In this document: positions 60,308 to 64,000 of the stretch, in pieces | Layout: every line of letters begins with the position of its first letter | How positions within the stretch are numbered: position 1 is the stretch's first letter | From: JAFEBO01 sp044221315 | GTDB lineage: Bacteria; Planctomycetota; Phycisphaerae; Phycisphaerales; UBA1924 | Assembly: GCA_044221315.1 (NCBI GenBank) | Contig: JBGAPK010000019.1 | Location: 11,107 to 75,106, forward strand | DNA: 64,000 nt | Direction of reading: 5' to 3' | Made by a program: the position numbers and the translations under genes | The notes under the pieces: generated by a model | Seen by the model: the letters and a program-made list of their open reading frames with translations, nothing else | The model's database searches: none | What the model was told of the DNA's origin: nothing

Positions 60308-61572
60308 GCCGCGATCGATCCCGCCGAGGGCATTTCCGCCCCGACGCGCAAGAGCGGCAAATCACCCGTCTCAGCAGCCTCTTCCGCATCGCCCGACCGG
60401 TCGATCGCGATCAGAAGCCCAAGCGACATCGCCGTCAGAATCCAGCCCGTGCCGCCCGCGCTGATCAGAGGTAACGCAATCCCCTTCGTCGGGGCGACCA
60501 CCGTCACCACCGCCAGATTGATGACCGCCTGCACGCCGACGGTGACTGTCGCCCCGAGCGCAAACAGTTTGAGGGCCGGCGACTTCTCGTTCTTCACGAT
60601 CGACAGCCCGGCCCAGATCAGCACCACGAAGAGGAAGACCACCGCCGCCGCACCGGGGATGCCCAGTTCCTCGCAGATGATCGAGAACAGGAAGTCCGTC
60701 CGGTCTTCGGGCAGATACCCCTTGCTCTGAAGCCCGAACCCAAGCCCGCGCCCCACCCCCTGCCCGTTCGCTATCGCGATCAGCGACTGAACCTGGTGAT
60801 ACCCGGTTCCCTCCGCGTCCTTGAACGGATTCAGAAACGTCGTGATTCGCGTCAGCCGGTAAGGGCTCTTGATCACCGCCACAGCGACACCCGCGAGCCC
60901 CAGCGGCACGAACATCAGGAAGTGCCAGATGCGTGCTCCCCCGGCCAGAAGCAGCAGGCAGCACGCCGTCGTGATCAGCAAGCCCGTGCCCAAATCCTCA
61001 ATGACAATGAAGCCCGCGACAATCCCGATCGCCACCAGCGCCGGCCCGAGCCCCTTGAAGAAACTTCTCATCTGCGCCCCGCGTTGAGCGCAGTACCACG
61101 CGATGAGCAGCAACATCCCCCACTTCGCGATCTCGCTCGGCTGGGCCGAGAGCCCATCGCCGATGCCCGGAATCGCGATCCACCGGTGGCTGCCGTTCTT
61201 CGCCTGCCCGATGCCGGGCACATAGACGAGAGCCAGAAGCATCAGCATGGCTACAACGCCCAGGGTCAGACCGCCCCAAGCCTTCGTGTGGTCGTATTGA
61301 TCCGCGGCGCTCAGCCCCGCCGCCCCGACCAGCCGGCGGACCGGGAAGTACGCCATCACTCCCATCATCACTAGCGCCACCAGCATGTGCACCGTGGCGC
61401 TCGTGAACAAGAGCCCCTTCAGCGTCATCGCCGCTGCCTGAACCGGCGCCCCCTCGGGCGCCAAGGGCCCCGCTACGCCCGTCACGGTCAGGCTCGCCGA
61501 ATTGACCATCACCACGCCGATGGTGAGCAGCGCGAGGGCACAGAGAGCAACAACATGGCCGGAGCGGATCAT
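60304..61572 (-). CDS. ftsW: FtsW/RodA (SEDS) peptidoglycan polymerase
   Basis: Ten-helix SEDS-family glycosyltransferase that polymerises lipid II with a class B PBP. 422 residues from the ATG at 61572 (gaggtag site). Family landmarks: GSHRWIAIPGIGDGLSAQPSEIAKWGMLL, ITTACCLLLLAGGARIW, and the C-terminal LPLISAGGTGWILTAMSLGLLIAI. The catalytic Asp region of RodA corresponds to the loop around FVIEDLGTGLLI. Location directly before murG favours FtsW over RodA. The PBP2-like gene at 3806 may be its partner. Confidence 0.93.
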   Translation of the reverse strand: MIRSGHVVALCALALLTIGVVMVNSASLTVTGVAGPLAPEGAPVQAAAMTLKGLLFTSATVHMLVALVMMGVMAYFPVRRLVGAAGLSAADQYDHTKAWGGLTLGVVAMLMLLALVYVPGIGQAKNGSHRWIAIPGIGDGLSAQPSEIAKWGMLLLIAWYCAQRGAQMRSFFKGLGPALVAIGIVAGFIVIEDLGTGLLITTACCLLLLAGGARIWHFLMFVPLGLAGVAVAVIKSPYRLTRITTFLNPFKDAEGTGYHQVQSLIAIANGQGVGRGLGFGLQSKGYLPEDRTDFLFSIICEELGIPGAAAVVFLFVVLIWAGLSIVKNEKSPALKLFALGATVTVGVQAVINLAVVTVVAPTKGIALPLISAGGTGWILTAMSLGLLIAIDRSGDAEEAAETGDLPLLRVGAEMPSAGSIAA

Positions 61573-61700
61573 CGGCTACCTCACGTCCGGACAACCTCGT
61601 GCGCGCGTCATCCTCGCGCCTCGCCGGACTCGATCCGCAGAGTATCGACCTGCCCTTGCATCTTCCTGTAATCGCCGGGGTTGACGGCACGGACCCGCCG

Positions 61701-63395
61701 CTACCGCAGCACCTTCAACCCCACCCGCTTCTCAATCTCCGCCACCGGCCTTGCCACGAGGTCGTACCCATCGCTCCCCACGATCACGCTCCGAACCACT
61801 TCTCCCGCGGCAAGCTTTTCCCGCGACTGCACATACGTCACGGCATCGATCTGCGGCGCCTGGAATCGGGTCCGCCCCTGATAGAGCCGCCCGCCCTCGC
61901 CCACGCCGTTGGTTTTCTTGCCGCTGGTCCTGAGCCCCGCATCGATCACCACATCAAGCACAGTCGCGCCCTTGCGGATCGAACCCTCCGGATTCCGCTC
62001 GTCGAAGCCCTTAGCCATCTTCTCGGCCTTCGCGAAAGCCAGCTTCTGCTGCAACTCCATCACCTCGTTGCGGCGACGGGCCTTCACCTCGGGCGCGACC
62101 GCGAGTTTCGGGTCATCTTCCATCGTCCCCGCGACCGTCCCCGCCTCGTGGCTGTACTCAAAGACGCCCACGGCCTCGAAATCCATCTCCTCGATGAACT
62201 CGAGCAACTGCTTGTGGTCGGCCTCGGTCTCGCCCGGGAAGCCGCTGATGAAGGTCGTCCGCACCGACATCCCCGGCACCTTCTCCCGCAGCTTGCGGAT
62301 GACGCCGCCCTGCTGCTTCTTGGTCACGTTCCGCTTCATCAGTTCGAGCACTCGATCGCTCGCGTGCTGGAGCGGGATATCGAGATAGGGCAAGAGCCGC
62401 CCCCGGCTCGCCAACCCCGCGAAAGCCTCGATGATCGGATCGCTGAAATTGCTCGGGTAGGCGTACATCAGCCGCAGCCACCCCTGCCCGCGGTTCGCGT
62501 CGTCCATCGTGTCCGACAACGCCTGCAGCAACGCGGGCAATCCGCCGTACGCCTCAAAGTCCGACGCCTTCATCGGCTTCGCGACCTTCAAGCCCGCCCC
62601 GATGTCATCCCCATAACTCGTCGTGTCCTGCCCGATCAGGAGCAACTCAAACGCGCCGTCGTTGATCAGTTCGCGGGCCTCGTTCACAATCCGACCGAGC
62701 GGCTTGCTCCGCATCTTTCCGCGAATACTCGGGATCGTGCAGAACGCGCAGTTCTGATTGCACCCTTCGCTGATCCGGAGGTACGCGTAATGCCGGGGCG
62801 TCAGCCTCAGCCGCGCCGAGTCATCCTCGAAGTAGCCGATCCCCTTTCCGTCCTTGCCGTTGACGGTGAGCCCCGTCACGCTCATGTCGCGCGCCTTCGC
62901 CGCCGCCAGCGCGTTCGCCGCGATCCAGTACTTCGGCCCGTCCGAAGCATCCTTGATTGACCCCGCACGCGCGACCTTCGCCTGTGTTCCGGTCACCGCC
63001 TCGACGATCTTGTCGCGATCGAACACCCCCACCATCGCGTCGATCCCCGGCGCCCACTCCAGCATCTTCGCCCGATGCCTCTGCACCAGACACCCCGCGA
63101 CCACCACGCGCTTGATGTTCCCCTTTTCCTTCTCGCGGATCGCATCCTGGATCACCTGGAGCGACTCGTCCTTCGAGGCCTCCAGAAACCCGCACGTATT
63201 GATCACCACCGCGTCCGCGCCCTGAAACACCGAATCTTCATCACTCGGGTCATAGCTCACCGGCGCCAGCCCGCTCTCGGCAAGCAGACCCAGCATCTTC
63301 TCGCTGTCCACAAGGTTCTTCGGGCAGCCGAGGCTGACGAGAGACACCGATCGGACCGCGTCCGATTTCCGCGTTTTTCCGGCGACTTTGGGCAC
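61701..63395 (-). CDS. rimO: Ribosomal protein S12 methylthiotransferase
   Basis: Radical SAM enzyme that methylthiolates Asp of ribosomal protein S12. 564 residues, about 120 more than E. coli RimO. MTTase-domain Cys: SLGCPKNLVDSEKM, INTCGFLEASKDE, VVAGCLVQRH. The radical SAM cluster is CNQNCAFCTIPSIRGKMRS. Between them lies an extra segment (about residues 140-200) with WIAANALAAAKARDMS and GKDGKGIGYFEDD. The TRAM domain is at the C terminus (DVVIDAGLRTSG..RFQAPQIDAVTYVQS). It may be the first gene of the block ending at mraY, but 128 bases separate it from ftsW. Confidence 0.94.
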   Translation of the reverse strand: MPKVAGKTRKSDAVRSVSLVSLGCPKNLVDSEKMLGLLAESGLAPVSYDPSDEDSVFQGADAVVINTCGFLEASKDESLQVIQDAIREKEKGNIKRVVVAGCLVQRHRAKMLEWAPGIDAMVGVFDRDKIVEAVTGTQAKVARAGSIKDASDGPKYWIAANALAAAKARDMSVTGLTVNGKDGKGIGYFEDDSARLRLTPRHYAYLRISEGCNQNCAFCTIPSIRGKMRSKPLGRIVNEARELINDGAFELLLIGQDTTSYGDDIGAGLKVAKPMKASDFEAYGGLPALLQALSDTMDDANRGQGWLRLMYAYPSNFSDPIIEAFAGLASRGRLLPYLDIPLQHASDRVLELMKRNVTKKQQGGVIRKLREKVPGMSVRTTFISGFPGETEADHKQLLEFIEEMDFEAVGVFEYSHEAGTVAGTMEDDPKLAVAPEVKARRRNEVMELQQKLAFAKAEKMAKGFDERNPEGSIRKGATVLDVVIDAGLRTSGKKTNGVGEGGRLYQGRTRFQAPQIDAVTYVQSREKLAAGEVVRSVIVGSDGYDLVARPVAEIEKRVGLKVLR

Positions 63396-63481
63396 GTCGG
63401 ATTATTGGAGGGGAGTTCGACGCGACGCGCCCCACCGCCGTCACCTCCGACATCCCACATCCAAAATCCCACATTCCGTAC
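63396..63481 (-). other. Intergenic region with short direct repeat
   Basis: 86 bases between the MshEN gene and rimO. The word ATCCCACAT occurs twice (63452-63460 and 63466-63474) in a CA/TC-rich run. It is a simple repeat with no evident function. Confidence 0.4.
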
Positions 63482-63961
63482 TTACACCGCCCCGATCGTC
63501 TTCCCCGTCACCATCCCCACCGACGCGCCCGCCAGCGGGTAATGCTTCATGAGCATCTGCGCCAGATCCTTAGGCCGCGTCACCACGAAGTGGCACGGGC
63601 TCTCAATCTTCCACCCCACAAACCGCAGCGCCCTTGCCAGATGGCTCTTCACCGTGCACACCGTCAGTTCATCCCCGCTGAACTTGACCGGCAGCACGCG
63701 GAACTGCCAAGCCTGGCGTGGCGTGACGCTGGCTAGCGCCTCGGCCTCGAACCGCGCCGTTCGCACGTCATACTCGCCGGTGATCTGCGCGTACTGCTCC
63801 GCCCACGCACGCTCCACATCGTGGGCCGAAACACCGAACAAACGCTCCGCCAGTTCGCCAAACGGCCGCCCCACCGCGCGCTGCTCCACCAGGATGTCTT
63901 CCACCTGCTGCTGAGTCAGCACGCCCTGTTGCACAAGCAAATCGCCGAGTCGAAGCACCAT
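63482..63961 (-). CDS. Stand-alone MshEN (GspE N-terminal) domain protein
   Basis: 159 residues, complete, ATG at 63961. The N-terminal 45 residues, RLGDLLVQQGVLTQQQVEDILVEQ, fit the MshEN motif LGxxLxxxxxxxxxxLxxxLxxQ, followed by a second repeat-like half (RPFGELAERLFGVSAHDVERAWAEQYA). The rest is an alpha/beta T2SSE_N-like unit (RVLPVKFSGDELTVCTVKS). In MshE and some GspE/PilB ATPases the MshEN tandem binds c-di-GMP. No ATPase domain is attached or adjacent, so this is a possible free c-di-GMP receptor or adaptor. Confidence 0.72.
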   Translation of the reverse strand: MVLRLGDLLVQQGVLTQQQVEDILVEQRAVGRPFGELAERLFGVSAHDVERAWAEQYAQITGEYDVRTARFEAEALASVTPRQAWQFRVLPVKFSGDELTVCTVKSHLARALRFVGWKIESPCHFVVTRPKDLAQMLMKHYPLAGASVGMVTGKTIGAV

Positions 63962-64000
63962 GCGCCCTCCCCCGCATCGGCACTCGGGGGAACATCACGG

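Noticed and set aside
56970..60730. Two large plus-strand open frames (627 and 626 codons) across the diguanylate cyclase and murG/ftsW
   Set aside because: Antisense to genes with complete catalytic motifs; Arg/His/Pro-rich translations are codon-bias artefacts.
61599..62960. Plus-strand open frame over rimO
   Set aside because: Antisense to a full radical SAM gene; the His/Leu/Arg-rich product resembles nothing.
1..64000. CRISPR arrays, prophage, rRNA operon or integrase-flanked island
   Set aside because: No regular direct repeats with spacers, no phage structural genes, no rRNA-like stretch and no integrase were seen; the IS630 element is the only mobile DNA recognised.

Overview
The window is GC-rich, densely coded chromosomal DNA, almost certainly from a member of the Planctomycetota. 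The best guess is a Phycisphaerae-like lineage that has kept peptidoglycan synthesis. This is an inference from gene content: membrane proteins with several zinc ribbons, a PEP-CTERM exosortase signal, a serine/threonine kinase fused to TPRs, a secreted squalene-cyclase-like repeat protein, a DUF58/BatA/VWA operon, and a broken-up dcw (division and cell wall) cluster. No marker gene in the window settles the taxonomy. I saw no rRNA, tRNA, CRISPR array or prophage, and no gap between genes exceeds 300 bases.

Layout. 1-908 is the 3' part of metK, closed by the only clear intrinsic terminator. 1033-7767 holds tag, a secreted NHL-repeat protein, a PBP2-type transpeptidase and an exported endonuclease/exonuclease/phosphatase-fold lipoprotein. 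8026-13076 is a cassette of acyl carrier protein, FkbH-like HAD enzyme, GNAT-like protein, methyltransferase and YdjC-type deacetylase, which looks like a small pathway for making and attaching an acyl or glyceryl group to a sugar. 13149-14896 holds a small membrane protein, nadD and dps. 14900-20379 has three related zinc-ribbon membrane proteins around a Tat-exported NAD-dependent epimerase and a divergent Tlc-like transporter. 20383-25081 has an S46 peptidase, a secreted protein, a LysR regulator and a GNAT enzyme. 25208-29675 has aconitase, a CPBP protease, a cupin and a thioesterase. 29683-36713 has an S41-type peptidase, an AraC regulator, a kinase-TPR protein, a small membrane protein and a PEP-CTERM NHL protein.

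37316-50183 is a long plus-strand operon, mostly with 4-base stop/start overlaps: DUF58, BatA-like, VWA/GATase-like, a 1239-residue DUF4175-like coiled-coil protein, a secreted Lys/Gln-rich protein, a secreted alpha-toroid protein and a further secreted protein. The usual MoxR ATPase is not next to it. An IS630-family element (50300-51354) sits between this operon and the convergent cell wall genes. It went into the TA of the mraY stop codon without changing that codon.

51354-63395, on the minus strand, carries rimO, ftsW, murG, a small pseudo-receiver-like protein, a diguanylate cyclase, murE, murF and mraY. A plus-strand RMD1/DUF155-like membrane protein interrupts them. Together with the PBP2 gene they give most of lipid II synthesis and polymerisation. 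A stand-alone MshEN (GspE N-terminal) protein at the right edge is a possible c-di-GMP receptor.
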